A program made the position numbers and the translations under genes. Below are positions 22,348 through 31,018 of a stretch of 64,000 bases of DNA, in pieces; the stretch's first letter is position 1; every line of letters starts with the position of its first letter. This stretch comes from Mesorhizobium sangaii. GTDB lineage: Bacteria; Pseudomonadota; Alphaproteobacteria; Rhizobiales; Rhizobiaceae. A model generated the notes under the pieces. It ran no database searches, had not been told where the DNA came from, and was given only the letters and a program-made list of their open reading frames with translations. Location: positions 905,763 to 969,762 of the forward strand of contig NZ_JACHEF010000003.1 in assembly GCF_014207355.1 (NCBI RefSeq), written 5' to 3'.

Positions 22348-23159
22348 TGCTCGTCGACAGCCATTGCCATCTGGATTTTCCAGACTTCGCCGAAGAGCGG
22401 GCGGCCATTGTCGCCCGCGCCAAGGCGGCCGGTATCGGCCGCATGGTGACGATCTCGACGCGCGTGAAGCGGTTTCAGCAAATCCTTGAAATCGCGGAAA
22501 CTTTCGACGAAGTGTTTTGTTCAGTCGGCACCCACCCGCATAACGCAGCCGAGGAACTCGACGTCACCGCCGCGGACCTAGTGCGCCTGTCAGCTCATCC
22601 GAAGGTGGTGGCCATCGGCGAGGCAGGGCTGGATTACTTCTACGACAAGGCGCCGCGCGATACCCAGGCGCAAGGGTTTCGCGCCCACATCACCGCAGCG
22701 CGAGAAACGGGACTGCCGCTGGTCATCCATTCGCGCGATGCCGATGACGATATGGCAGCCATCCTCGAGGACGAAACAGGGAAGGGCGCCTTCCCCTTCA
22801 TCCTGCACTGTTTTTCGTCCGGACGCCGGCTGGCCGAAATCGGCGTCGCGCTCGGTGGCTATGTGTCGATCTCGGGTATCCTGACCTTCAAGAATTCAGC
22901 CGAGTTGCGCGCCATTGCCGCCGATGTGCCGCACGACAGGCTGCTGGTCGAAACCGACGCACCCTATCTGGCGCCCGTGCCGTTTCGCGGCAAGCGCAAC
23001 GAGCCGGCCTATGTCGCGCACACGGCCAAGGTGCTGGCGGAGACGATCGGCGTCAGCGAGGCTCAAATCGCTGATCTGACGACGAACAATTTCTTCCGTC
23101 TGTTTGCCAAGATGCCGCGACCTCCCGAGCAAACTGCTTGGGCCGAGCAAAGCGCCTGA
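22347..23159 (+). CDS. tatD: TatD-family metal-dependent hydrolase/DNase
   Basis: 270 residues from ATG 22347, overlapping the metG stop. The amidohydrolase-like metal ligands are all present: DSHCHLDFPDF at the start, GEAGLDYFYDKAP, VIHSRDADDDM, FILHCFSSGR and LLVETDAPYLAPVPFRGKRN. TatD proteins are 3'-5' exonucleases acting on damaged DNA or RNA; the YcfH subgroup next to metG and holB is the widely conserved form. It is part of the tmk-holB-metG operon. The last 15 residues are a lineage-specific tail. Confidence 0.92.
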   Translation: MLVDSHCHLDFPDFAEERAAIVARAKAAGIGRMVTISTRVKRFQQILEIAETFDEVFCSVGTHPHNAAEELDVTAADLVRLSAHPKVVAIGEAGLDYFYDKAPRDTQAQGFRAHITAARETGLPLVIHSRDADDDMAAILEDETGKGAFPFILHCFSSGRRLAEIGVALGGYVSISGILTFKNSAELRAIAADVPHDRLLVETDAPYLAPVPFRGKRNEPAYVAHTAKVLAETIGVSEAQIADLTTNNFFRLFAKMPRPPEQTAWAEQSA

Positions 23160-23162
23160 ACG

Positions 23163-23978
23163 ATGACCGACCGGCTGCGCCTCACCATTCTCGGCTGCGG
23201 CTCGTCGCCAGGTACGCCGCGCATCACCGGCGACTGGGGCAATTGCGACCCGGATAACCCCAGGAACCGACGCACGCGCGCCGCGGTCCTGGTCGAGCGA
23301 ATTGCCATGAATGGCGGCCGCACCAGCGTCGTCATCGACACCGGACCGGATTTCCGCCAGCAGATGCTGATGGCCTCCGTCACGCGCATAGATGCGGTCG
23401 TCTATACGCACCCGCATGCCGACCATATCCACGGCATCGATGACCTGCGCGGTTTCGTCCTCGAACAGCGCCAGCTGATCGATATCCATGCCGACCAGCC
23501 GACAATGCTGCGCCTGCGGCAGGCATTCGGCTATTGTTTCGAGACGCCGTCGGGCAGTTCCTATCCGCCGATCGTCGACGCTCATATCATCGATCACGCC
23601 AAGCCGGTGGTTATCAAAGGAGAGGGGGGTGCCCTCACCCTCGAGCCGCTGCCGCAGGTGCATGGCGACATCATATCGCTTGGTTTCCGCATTGGCACGC
23701 TCGCCTATTGCCCTGATATCAGTGATTTTCCGGAGACCACGGCCGAACTGCTGCGCGACCTCGACGTGCTGATCATCGACGCGTTGCAGTACCGGACTCA
23801 TCCCAGCCATCTGTCGCTTGGCGAGGCGCTTGAATGGATCGAGCGGCTGGCGCCTAGACGCTCCGTGCTGACGCATATGCATGTGCCGCTCGACTACGCC
23901 ACGGTGATGGCCGAGACACCAGCCAACGTCGAGCCAGCCTATGACGGCATGGTGATAGAAATCCCATATGATTCATAG
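23163..23978 (+). CDS. MBL-fold metallo-hydrolase, phosphodiesterase-like
   Basis: 271 residues starting 4 nt after tatD. The metallo-beta-lactamase metal motif is THPHADHIHGIDDLRGF; further ligands lie in LPQVHGDII, YCPDISDFPE and LTHMHVPLDY. The beginning (LTILGCGSSPGTPRITGDWG) is the standard opening of the PhnP/ElaC-like branch whose members cleave cyclic phosphodiesters or act on nucleic acid ends. The exact substrate in alphaproteobacteria is unsettled. It is the last gene of the tmk operon in many Rhizobiales. Confidence 0.9.
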   Translation: MTDRLRLTILGCGSSPGTPRITGDWGNCDPDNPRNRRTRAAVLVERIAMNGGRTSVVIDTGPDFRQQMLMASVTRIDAVVYTHPHADHIHGIDDLRGFVLEQRQLIDIHADQPTMLRLRQAFGYCFETPSGSSYPPIVDAHIIDHAKPVVIKGEGGALTLEPLPQVHGDIISLGFRIGTLAYCPDISDFPETTAELLRDLDVLIIDALQYRTHPSHLSLGEALEWIERLAPRRSVLTHMHVPLDYATVMAETPANVEPAYDGMVIEIPYDS

Positions 23979-24261
23979 TGATGAGGCCAACCCTTCATCG
24001 CTGGCCGCACCGGAATTTCGACGCATGGCCAAATCGCCTGGTCAATGCGGATTTCACCTGCCGAGCGTGCTGGATCGACTTGCGGCGATAGACAGGATGC
24101 CCGAGCTATTCAATCGAAGAGATCTTGAGGTCGCGGGTTGGTGTGACCGCCACCATCTATTTGCTAGGCAGATGGGTGCCAAGCAGCTGATGCAGATGGG
24201 TGCCAAGCAGCTGATAATGCGGGATAATCTTCGTCTGCCGTCATATGCGCTAGTTCCATAA
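23968..24261 (+). CDS. Hypothetical small protein with internal 8-residue repeat
   Basis: 97 residues, ATG overlapping the end of the MBL gene by 11 nt. The middle (LPSVLDRLAAIDRMPELFN, RRDLEVAGWCDRHHLFA) looks structured. Toward the end an exact-looking duplication encodes QMGAKQLM then QMGAKQLI. I do not recognise the family. The repeat arose by a 24-nt tandem duplication (24169-24216). It might be co-translated with the hydrolase, or be an unrelated frame; no independent ribosome binding site is obvious. Confidence 0.4.
   Translation: MIHSDEANPSSLAAPEFRRMAKSPGQCGFHLPSVLDRLAAIDRMPELFNRRDLEVAGWCDRHHLFARQMGAKQLMQMGAKQLIMRDNLRLPSYALVP
24169..24216 (+). repeat. 24-bp tandem duplication, two units
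   Basis: Units CAGATGGGTGCC-AAGCAGCTGATG and CAGATGGGTGCC-AAGCAGCTGATA differ only in the last base. The duplication keeps the frame of the small protein. Confidence 0.8.
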
Positions 24262-24382
24262 TCTATCTTATGCGACTTTCTGATGTGCGGTATGGCACAA
24301 AGCCAGAGCAATTGGCCGCAGCGCAATGAGAACGCCGCCGGTCAACTGACCAGGCGATGCAGGCCGTTCCGCCGGCCGACTC

Positions 24383-26542
24383 TTATTCCTCGCCTTCCTT
24401 CGCCTTGGCTTCCGCAACCTGTTTGCGTACCACCGCATCCCTTGCAGCAGCCGCACTTGCCGCATGATCGTCATTGCCGGCGGCGACCTGCACTGTGGGC
24501 GAGGCGAACTCGACCCCGTTGGCCGCGAACGCTTCGCGGATCATGACGTAGGCCCGGCGACGGATCGTGAATTGATGTCCCGGCTTGGTCGTCATCGCGA
24601 AACTGAGGTTGATGCCATAATCGCCGAAAGCCTCGACGCCCTTCATCTTCAAGGTCTCGATGATCTGCGGACCGAATTCCTCATCTGCCAGCAGTTCGGC
24701 GCCGACCCCCTTGACCAGCTTTTTCACCTTGGCAATGTCCGTGTCGTAGTTGACGGAAATGAAGAACTTATCGATCACCCAGTCGCGGCTCATGTTCTGG
24801 ACGGCGCCCAACGAGCCGAATGGAACTGTGAAGATCGGGCCGCGGTGATGGCGCAGCTTGACCGAGCGAATGCTGAAGGACTCGACCGTGCCCTTGTAGG
24901 TGCCGCTCTGGATATACTCCCCGACGCGAAACGCATCGTCAGTCATGTAGAACACACCGCTGATGACGTCCTTCACCAGCGACTGCGATCCGAAGCCAAT
25001 GGCAACGCCGAAGATGCCCGCGCCCGCGATCAATGGACCAATCTCGACGCCAAGGCCGGCAAGAACCATCATGACCGCAATGGCGGCAATGAGTGCGGCG
25101 AGAAAATTTTTCAGGATCGGCAGCAGCGTCAAAAGCCGCCCGCTGCGGGCGAGCGCTGCCTCATCGCCGCCCTCCGTGCGGGCACGGTCGATGCGACCGC
25201 CAATGAGACCCTTCACAAGTTGCCAGATGAGATCGGCGGCGAGCAGCACCACGATGCCGCTCAATACACCTCGGACGATGCGGTCTACACTTTCGTCGCC
25301 CATCATTCCGCTGGCGCGCAAACGCACGACGGTCGCAAGCCAGGCGACAGCGAGCCCGATGACGATCGCCCTCGCCCCACGCTCAACGAGCACTTCGAAG
25401 ATGGCATTGTTCGACTTCGTCGTCTCGTCGGAGCTGGCGAAAAACGACTTGGTGATTGAACTGGTGGATCTCAGGATTGGTGGGAGGATCAAGCCATAGA
25501 TGCCAATCCACAAAAGCGTGCTCATCCCCACGACCCACAAGAGCCAGAGCATGCAAAGGAAGAATGTCAGCAGCCATTCCTTGAGCCGATAAATCTTGGA
25601 AGGCCCGATCGCCGCCGGCCGCCGCCATACGGATTCGATCGACACCGCGAGGAGACCGAGACCGAGTATGTAGACGATGAGATTCCTGACGTTCGGCGTG
25701 AAGTGGAGGATGTTCATCTCGCCTGCGAGCGCCCATCCAAGGAAGAATACGCCAGCAAACAACGCGACGCGGCGGCGCCAGAAAGCCGCGGTGACATCGT
25801 CCATCGGAATGAGCCGGACCTTCGGCTGGTCTCCAAGGTTCAAATTGCCGTCCGCCGTGCCGAGAATAACTGACGTGATCCGCATGATCACGCGCCAGGC
25901 GATGACAGCGACCAGCAAAGGCAGCACCAGCGCAGAAAGCAGTGGTGGCCAGGTAAACGCCAAGAAGGCGCCGACACTGGCCATTGCGAACACGACGAGC
26001 GGCGCGATGGCGACGAACAACGTTCGGGCGATCACATGATGTCGGGCGGGTGCGTCCGATTCCGCGCTTTGAGCTGGGTTGCGGCGGTGGGCCCTGCCGA
26101 CGATACGGCGGAAGATGAACTCGGCACCTAGCCCAAGCGCCACAAAGGCCGCGAACAGGACGAGGATCGCTCCCGGTCCTCGCCCGTGAATCTCGGTCAT
26201 TATTGTCGAACTTGCGCCGGAAATCTCGTCGGGGACCTCAGGTACCGCATTGCCAATGCCTCGCAAATGCTCGCGAATAGCGTTGGACCAGACCATGAAG
26301 TCAGTGGCGGAAGCGCCCATTGGCATTGCCGAATCGGCCGCGGGTGCCGCGCCCTTATCGGCGATCCACGCCTTGACTTCGGGATCGTTCAGCAATTTCA
26401 GCAACTGCTCGACTTTTTCAGGTGGAGGGGGTGGCGCCGAGGTCGCCTGCGCCCGGGCGATCGCAGTGAATGCTATCAGGGACGCCATCAGCACTGCAAA
26501 CAGCACGCCGGTTCTGCCAGCCCGGAAAACCATCACACTCAT
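24383..26542 (-). CDS. MscS-family mechanosensitive channel, large form
   Basis: 719 residues. A signal peptide (MSVMVFRAGRTGVLFAVLMA ... ARAQ) precedes a periplasmic segment with PEKVEQLLKLLNDPEVKAWI. Then come about ten membrane helices, and from about residue 490 the MscS core. The pore helix and beta domain are visible as IAGAGIFGVAIGFGSQSLVK, DVISGVFYMTDDAFRVGEYI and FTVPFGSLGAVQNMSRDWVI. Such channels release solutes on hypo-osmotic shock. The large form with an extended N-terminal membrane region resembles YbdG/YjeP-like proteins. The C-terminus is Ala/Lys/Glu-rich. It is transcribed alone; the agmatinase-type gene diverges from it. Confidence 0.92.
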   Translation of the reverse strand: MSVMVFRAGRTGVLFAVLMASLIAFTAIARAQATSAPPPPPEKVEQLLKLLNDPEVKAWIADKGAAPAADSAMPMGASATDFMVWSNAIREHLRGIGNAVPEVPDEISGASSTIMTEIHGRGPGAILVLFAAFVALGLGAEFIFRRIVGRAHRRNPAQSAESDAPARHHVIARTLFVAIAPLVVFAMASVGAFLAFTWPPLLSALVLPLLVAVIAWRVIMRITSVILGTADGNLNLGDQPKVRLIPMDDVTAAFWRRRVALFAGVFFLGWALAGEMNILHFTPNVRNLIVYILGLGLLAVSIESVWRRPAAIGPSKIYRLKEWLLTFFLCMLWLLWVVGMSTLLWIGIYGLILPPILRSTSSITKSFFASSDETTKSNNAIFEVLVERGARAIVIGLAVAWLATVVRLRASGMMGDESVDRIVRGVLSGIVVLLAADLIWQLVKGLIGGRIDRARTEGGDEAALARSGRLLTLLPILKNFLAALIAAIAVMMVLAGLGVEIGPLIAGAGIFGVAIGFGSQSLVKDVISGVFYMTDDAFRVGEYIQSGTYKGTVESFSIRSVKLRHHRGPIFTVPFGSLGAVQNMSRDWVIDKFFISVNYDTDIAKVKKLVKGVGAELLADEEFGPQIIETLKMKGVEAFGDYGINLSFAMTTKPGHQFTIRRRAYVMIREAFAANGVEFASPTVQVAAGNDDHAASAAAARDAVVRKQVAEAKAKEGEE

Positions 26543-26810
26543 CTGCTGACCCCCGATGGACTCACTTTCACTATGCCCACAACATACTGCCTCACGAACA
26601 AAATAATGTAGCGATGCAATACGCCCGAACAGGGCCGGAATTGTCCGGCGAAGCGGAGTTCCAAGGGAACTCGGCCATCAATCGCCAGTCCCGCTCCAGG
26701 TGAGGCAATTTCGCGATTCAACTGGGGTGGCGCGTTTCGCTCCCAAGAGCTTCGCCAACCTGATACATCCGCAGTCGACAAAATTTCAACAAGACCGTTA
26801 TCAAGAGCAA

Positions 26811-27719
26811 ATGACCACATCTCCCTTTCTCGGCTTTCCCGATCGCCTCGCCGATGGCCGCGTTCCCGGTGCGGTGATCTTCGGTGCCGGTCACGGCAGC
26901 ACCTATCCCGGCAAGGACAGCAGCGGCCATGCCTTGGCCGCCGATGCCATCCGCGCCGCGAGCCAGGGCGATGCCGCGCTCGTAGAGCACTGGGATTTCG
27001 ATCTCGGCGGCCCGCTGTTCGACGGCAAGCAGCGCTGCTGCATCGACACTGGCGACATCCCGACCATTTTGCATGACAATGCCGGCAACCGGACCCGGAT
27101 CGAGGCGAAGACGCGCGAGGTCCTGGCATTGCCGGCCGTACCGATCCTGCTGGGCGGCGACTGTTCCGTGACCTTTCCCTTCCTCGCCGGCTTTGCGGAT
27201 CACGGACCGGTCTGGATCCTGCAGATCGACGCCCATATCGATTGGCGCGACGAGGTGTCTGGCGAGCGTCACGGCTATTCGAGCCCGATGCGCCGCGCGA
27301 GCGAGATGCCGCATGTCGCCGGCCTGGTGCAGGTCGGCCTTCGCAGCGTTGGCAGCGCAGGCATAACCGAGTTCGAAGCAGCGCGGCGCTATGGCAGCCG
27401 CTTCGTGACCGCCCGCGAAATTCACGCCCAGGGTGTCGAAGCCGCGCTGCGGCATATTCCGGAAGGATCGCGGGTTGTTGTCACGCTCGACTGCGACGCC
27501 CTCGATCCCAGCATCATGCCGGGCGTGGCGGCGCGTACGCCCGGCGGCCTCACCTACACGCAGGTGATCGACCTGATCGCCGGCCTCGGCAGGCGGGCCA
27601 GGATCGCAGGATTCGATCTTGTCGAATTCTATCCTCCCACCGATATCGATGGCGTGTCGGCTCTGACCGCCGCACGCCTTCTCGTCAATGTGGTCGGCAC
27701 CATCGCCCGGCAGGTTTGA
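26811..27719 (+). CDS. Agmatinase/ureohydrolase family enzyme
   Basis: 302 residues from ATG 26811, preferred to the long open frame from 26700. Ureohydrolase motifs that bind two Mn ions are GGDCSVTFPF (usual GGDHS, with Cys for His), LQIDAHIDWRDEV (DAHxD) and VVTLDCDALDPSIMPG (DxDxxDP). These enzymes release urea from agmatine or related guanidino compounds. The His-to-Cys change at a metal ligand position is notable: several agmatinase-like proteins with such changes act on other guanidino substrates, so the exact reaction is uncertain. It diverges from the MscS gene over a 268-nt spacer. No polyamine genes are nearby. Confidence 0.85.
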   Translation: MTTSPFLGFPDRLADGRVPGAVIFGAGHGSTYPGKDSSGHALAADAIRAASQGDAALVEHWDFDLGGPLFDGKQRCCIDTGDIPTILHDNAGNRTRIEAKTREVLALPAVPILLGGDCSVTFPFLAGFADHGPVWILQIDAHIDWRDEVSGERHGYSSPMRRASEMPHVAGLVQVGLRSVGSAGITEFEAARRYGSRFVTAREIHAQGVEAALRHIPEGSRVVVTLDCDALDPSIMPGVAARTPGGLTYTQVIDLIAGLGRRARIAGFDLVEFYPPTDIDGVSALTAARLLVNVVGTIARQV

Positions 27720-27749
27720 AAGCCGGTTTCTTCTCGGAGCACGTGCCCG

Positions 27750-28403
27750 CTAATCTGCCGCCGTTCGTGGGACCGGCGGCAATGCTGGCGCGTCCAATCC
27801 CTTAAAGGGATCGCGCCAGGCCTCGATCTCTTCAAGCCTACGATACCAGCGGCCGACAGAGGGATAGTCACCGAGCGGCAGTCTGGCGGCGTCGTTGAAT
27901 GGCAGAAAGGTCGCCATGCGGAAGTCGGCATAGGAAACCGAATTTCCGACCAGCCATTCCCGTGCGAAAAGCTCTGTCTCGAGTATTGCCGCGGCCGTGC
28001 GGAAATGTGTCAGCCCCTCCTCCACCCGTTGCTGATCAATCGGGCCTATGCCGTACCGCTGTTTGGTGCCACGTTCGAAATGCACCGTGTCGCAAGCGAA
28101 TGCGAAGTGCTCCTTGCCCCAACTCAGCCACCGGATCATCTCGGGCTCGTCATCGCCGGTGCGCCAGAAATCCGAATGCACGTCGCGCGAGAGCCGGCAG
28201 GCTATGGCGTCTGCCTCCCAAAGGCTTTTTCCGCTGTCTTCCACAAGTATGGGCAAAGAGAGATTGGGGTTTAGCAATCGATATTTCTCTGCCTGCCCCG
28301 GGGCGAATGGCGAGGCGAATTCAAATTCGACATTCGCATCGAGATAGCGGGCCACCGCGACGGCGAGCCGAGGATTGGGATTGCGGCTGAAGTAAAGCTT
28401 CAT
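27750..28403 (-). CDS. Glutathione S-transferase family protein
   Basis: 217 residues with a thioredoxin-like N-terminal domain (MKLYFSRNPNPRLAVAVARY, then NPNLSLPILVEDSGKSLWEADAIACRL with the cis-Pro and the Glu-Ala-Asp glutathione-binding turn). The C-terminal part is all-helical (LETELFAREWLVGNSVSYAD, FRMATFLPF). The NPNP site lacks the usual catalytic Ser/Cys, but Ser6 (YFSRN) could serve. Role in detoxification or redox is presumed only from the family. It is convergent with the agmatinase-type gene and 55 nt from the epimerase gene, which lies upstream on the same strand. Confidence 0.87.
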   Translation of the reverse strand: MKLYFSRNPNPRLAVAVARYLDANVEFEFASPFAPGQAEKYRLLNPNLSLPILVEDSGKSLWEADAIACRLSRDVHSDFWRTGDDEPEMIRWLSWGKEHFAFACDTVHFERGTKQRYGIGPIDQQRVEEGLTHFRTAAAILETELFAREWLVGNSVSYADFRMATFLPFNDAARLPLGDYPSVGRWYRRLEEIEAWRDPFKGLDAPALPPVPRTAAD

Positions 28404-28458
28404 TGGCCACCTCCGGTGTGGCTGGCCAACGCTTTGGCTGATCTGTCGTTGACAGGTG

Positions 28459-29331
28459 TCACAGCAGCCGGATCTGATAGCTGAGCACGCGCCTCGCGCC
28501 CGGCGCGACCAGCATCAGGCCCGGCTTGTCGACAAAATCGCCGTCGAAGCCCACCGGACTTGCGATGCCGTGCCAGGGCTCGATGCAAAGGAACGGTGCG
28601 CCGCCCGGCTTTGACCAGACGCCCAATTCCTGAAATCCCTGCCACGCTACCTCGATCGCCGGACCACGCCCGGCGGCATAACGCACGCTGGTGCTAGCCG
28701 GCTGGTCGAGAATGACCGCGTCCTCGTCGAACAGCCGCTCTGAGAGAGCGAGTATGTTGCCTTCGACAGGCGTCGGCTGCGGCGTTTTGAGCAGCAGGCC
28801 GTCTTTCAGGCGACGGATCGGAGCAGGCTCGGCAGCGGCGAAAGTCAGTTGGTAATCCGTCTTGGCCAGATCCGGCAGCAACGGCCAGTTGAATGCAGGA
28901 TGCGCCCCGATGGACGCCGGCATCGGCTCTTCGCCGGTGTTGGTGATGTCGAAGCTCACGCCTAGCTGCCGGCGGTCCAGCGTGTAGGTCACGGCGAGGC
29001 GGAAGGCGAATGGATAGTGCGCGCGGGTATCGGCGTCGTCGGTGAGAACCAGCGTGCAGGATCGTGGCCCGCTCTGCGCCCAGGCAAACGGCTTGTCGCG
29101 CGCGAATCCGTGCTGCGTCATCGGATAGCTCTGGCCGCGATGGCGCAGTTGATCTCCGTTCAGCCGGCCGACGATCGGAAACAGCACCGGCGAATGCCGC
29201 CGCCAGGCCGGCCCGGCCTGCCACAGGAACTCAAATCCGTCTGCGCCTTGCAGCGAAACCAGTTCGGCGCCCTGCGCGACGACGGTCGCCGAGATGCCGT
29301 CGCCCTGAAGCGTTTGGCTGTCTTGTGCCAT
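28459..29331 (-). CDS. Aldose 1-epimerase family protein (LacX-like)
   Basis: 290 residues of the galactose-mutarotase fold. Motifs seen are LFPIVGRLNGDQLRHRGQSY, a general-acid type His in MTQHGFARDKPFAW, IGAHPAFNWPL, and the Glu in FLCIEPWHGIASP. The family interconverts alpha and beta anomers of sugars in the cytoplasm; the substrate here is unknown, and LacX-type members are functionally loosely defined. It probably forms a unit with the GST gene downstream. Confidence 0.88.
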   Translation of the reverse strand: MAQDSQTLQGDGISATVVAQGAELVSLQGADGFEFLWQAGPAWRRHSPVLFPIVGRLNGDQLRHRGQSYPMTQHGFARDKPFAWAQSGPRSCTLVLTDDADTRAHYPFAFRLAVTYTLDRRQLGVSFDITNTGEEPMPASIGAHPAFNWPLLPDLAKTDYQLTFAAAEPAPIRRLKDGLLLKTPQPTPVEGNILALSERLFDEDAVILDQPASTSVRYAAGRGPAIEVAWQGFQELGVWSKPGGAPFLCIEPWHGIASPVGFDGDFVDKPGLMLVAPGARRVLSYQIRLL

Positions 29332-29505
29332 ATGTCCTCGCGCGGCCGGTGTTCAGGCGGATGCCGCGGGCAACTTAGCAAAAGCCCTTGCGGACTCAAG
29401 CTGTGGTCGGCCTTGCCGGGTCGATTGTTGGCCGGAGGATCTCCCCTCCGGCCATGTCTCAGTGTCCAGTTCTGGTGGCGGCGACACTTGCCAGCCCTGC
29501 CCCGG

Positions 29506-30222
29506 CTACTCGCGTTCGCCGGTGAAGTTCAGCAGCAGCTGGAAGATGTTGATGAAGTTCAGATAGAGCGAGAAAGCACCGAAGACAGCCAGCTTCTGGC
29601 GCGATTCCGCGTCGAAATTCTCGGCATACTGCTCCTTGATCGTCTGCGTGTCCCAGGCGGTCAGGCCGATGAACACGGCGATACCGATCACCGAGATGGC
29701 AAACTGCAGAGCGGTCGAACCCAGGAAGATGTTGACGATGCTGGCGATCACCACGCCGATCAGGCCCATGATCAGGAACGACGAGAACTGGGTCAGGTCA
29801 CGTCTGGTCGTGTAGCCGTAGAGGCTGGTGGCGCCGAACATGGTGGCCGCGATGAAGAAGGTGCGTGCGATGCTGGTTCCGGTGAAGACCAGGAACACCG
29901 AGGCCAGCGACAGGCCCATGACCGCGCAGAAGGCCCAGAACATCGCCTGGGCGCTGGCCGCCGACATGGTCTGCATCTTGAACGAGAACAACATGACAAA
30001 GGCCAGCGGCGCCAGCATCACCACCCATTTCAGCGGGCTGGAAAAGATCGGCACGTAGAGCGCCGGCGTCGACGAGATCATGAGGGCGACCAGGCCGGTG
30101 ACCACGAGGCCAACGCCCATGTAGTTGTAGACGCGCAGCATATGCTGGCGCAGGCCCTCGTCATAGACGGCTCCGGTTTGGGCACCGGCGCCGACTCGGT
30201 ATCCCAGATTGGGGGTATTCAT
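29506..30222 (-). CDS. Bax inhibitor-1 / YccA family membrane protein
   Basis: 238 residues from ATG 30222 with AAGGAG at 8 nt; the longer frame is excluded because it reads through the anti-sigma gene. Seven membrane helices follow a short soluble start (YDEGLRQHMLRVYNYMGVGL). The family hallmark lies in the last helices: IGLTAWDTQTIKEQYAENF, with the Asp pair of the pH sensor, then AVFGAFSLYLNFINIFQLLL. Bacterial members include YccA, a modulator of FtsH proteolysis, and calcium leak channels; which one applies is not known. Its gene lies 22 nt from the anti-sigma gene, on the same strand. Confidence 0.92.
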   Translation of the reverse strand: MNTPNLGYRVGAGAQTGAVYDEGLRQHMLRVYNYMGVGLVVTGLVALMISSTPALYVPIFSSPLKWVVMLAPLAFVMLFSFKMQTMSAASAQAMFWAFCAVMGLSLASVFLVFTGTSIARTFFIAATMFGATSLYGYTTRRDLTQFSSFLIMGLIGVVIASIVNIFLGSTALQFAISVIGIAVFIGLTAWDTQTIKEQYAENFDAESRQKLAVFGAFSLYLNFINIFQLLLNFTGERE

Positions 30223-30244
30223 TTGGCTTCTCCTTGTGGATCGG

Positions 30245-31018
30245 TCAGTAAAGCGTTTTGGCGAGCGTCTCGGCAGCGCGGTCGAGGTCGTGGACCTCGC
30301 TTCGTCCGACCACCGCATAGGCGACCTCGCCGATCTGGAAATAGGCCGATGAGATGTCGCCCGAAGGCGCGACAGTCGGCTTGACGACATCGAAATTTCC
30401 CGGCCGGATCGCAAACAGCGAGACCAGCCCCATCTCTTTCGTCTCGACAGCCATCTCGACGCTCGGACCGAAGCGCGACGGATAGATCTGCACGTCGCGG
30501 ACCTTCCAGCCCTTGGGCAGCGACGGCATGACGATGGCGGTGGCGGCGCGGATCTCGCCGGCATTGTAGTTGGGTGCCTCGGGCTGCGAAGGCATGGTCT
30601 CGCGCACCAGCGTCGTTCTATGGGCCCGCACCGCCTCGTCGACATAGGCGGGCGGCTGCGGCGAGGCGACGACCTTGGTCACCGACATCGGCCCGATAAT
30701 GCCGTTTGCCAGCCAGCCGGCGGCGACGAAAGCGGCCACTGCCGCCGCGCGCTGCAGCACACCGAAGATGCGGCCGCGGAAAAGCCCCCTCTCCAGCCGC
30801 CGCGCGGCGTCGGCGGTCGCCGGCCGCGCCATGCCCCTGGACCCGGCAAGCGCCACGCGCAGCTCGTCGCGGGTCCGCAAGTCCGACATCACGCGCGCCG
30901 CCGCCTCCGGACGGGTGGACAAAAACGCCTCGACCTCAATGCGGCGGGTGACATCGAGCTGGTCGTCGACATAGGCGTCGAGGTCGGCATCGGCCACGGG
31001 ATCGACAGTTCCAGTCAT
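30245..31018 (-). CDS. Membrane anti-sigma factor without zinc motif
   Basis: 257 residues from ATG 31018, overlapping the sigma gene stop (ATGA). The N-terminal cytoplasmic part (ADLDAYVDDQLDVTRRIEVE, AFLSTRPEAAARVMSDL) resembles anti-sigma factors of the FecR/RsgI-like helical kind. One transmembrane helix follows (RAAAVAAFVAAGWLANGIIG), and the periplasmic domain (PSLPKGWKVRDVQIYPSRFG, then MGLVSLFAIRPGNFD) has a beta-rich look. The HxxxCxxC zinc motif typical of ZAS anti-sigma factors is absent. It presumably holds the ECF sigma factor at the membrane until a stress signal is sensed outside. Confidence 0.82.
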   Translation of the reverse strand: MTGTVDPVADADLDAYVDDQLDVTRRIEVEAFLSTRPEAAARVMSDLRTRDELRVALAGSRGMARPATADAARRLERGLFRGRIFGVLQRAAAVAAFVAAGWLANGIIGPMSVTKVVASPQPPAYVDEAVRAHRTTLVRETMPSQPEAPNYNAGEIRAATAIVMPSLPKGWKVRDVQIYPSRFGPSVEMAVETKEMGLVSLFAIRPGNFDVVKPTVAPSGDISSAYFQIGEVAYAVVGRSEVHDLDRAAETLAKTLY

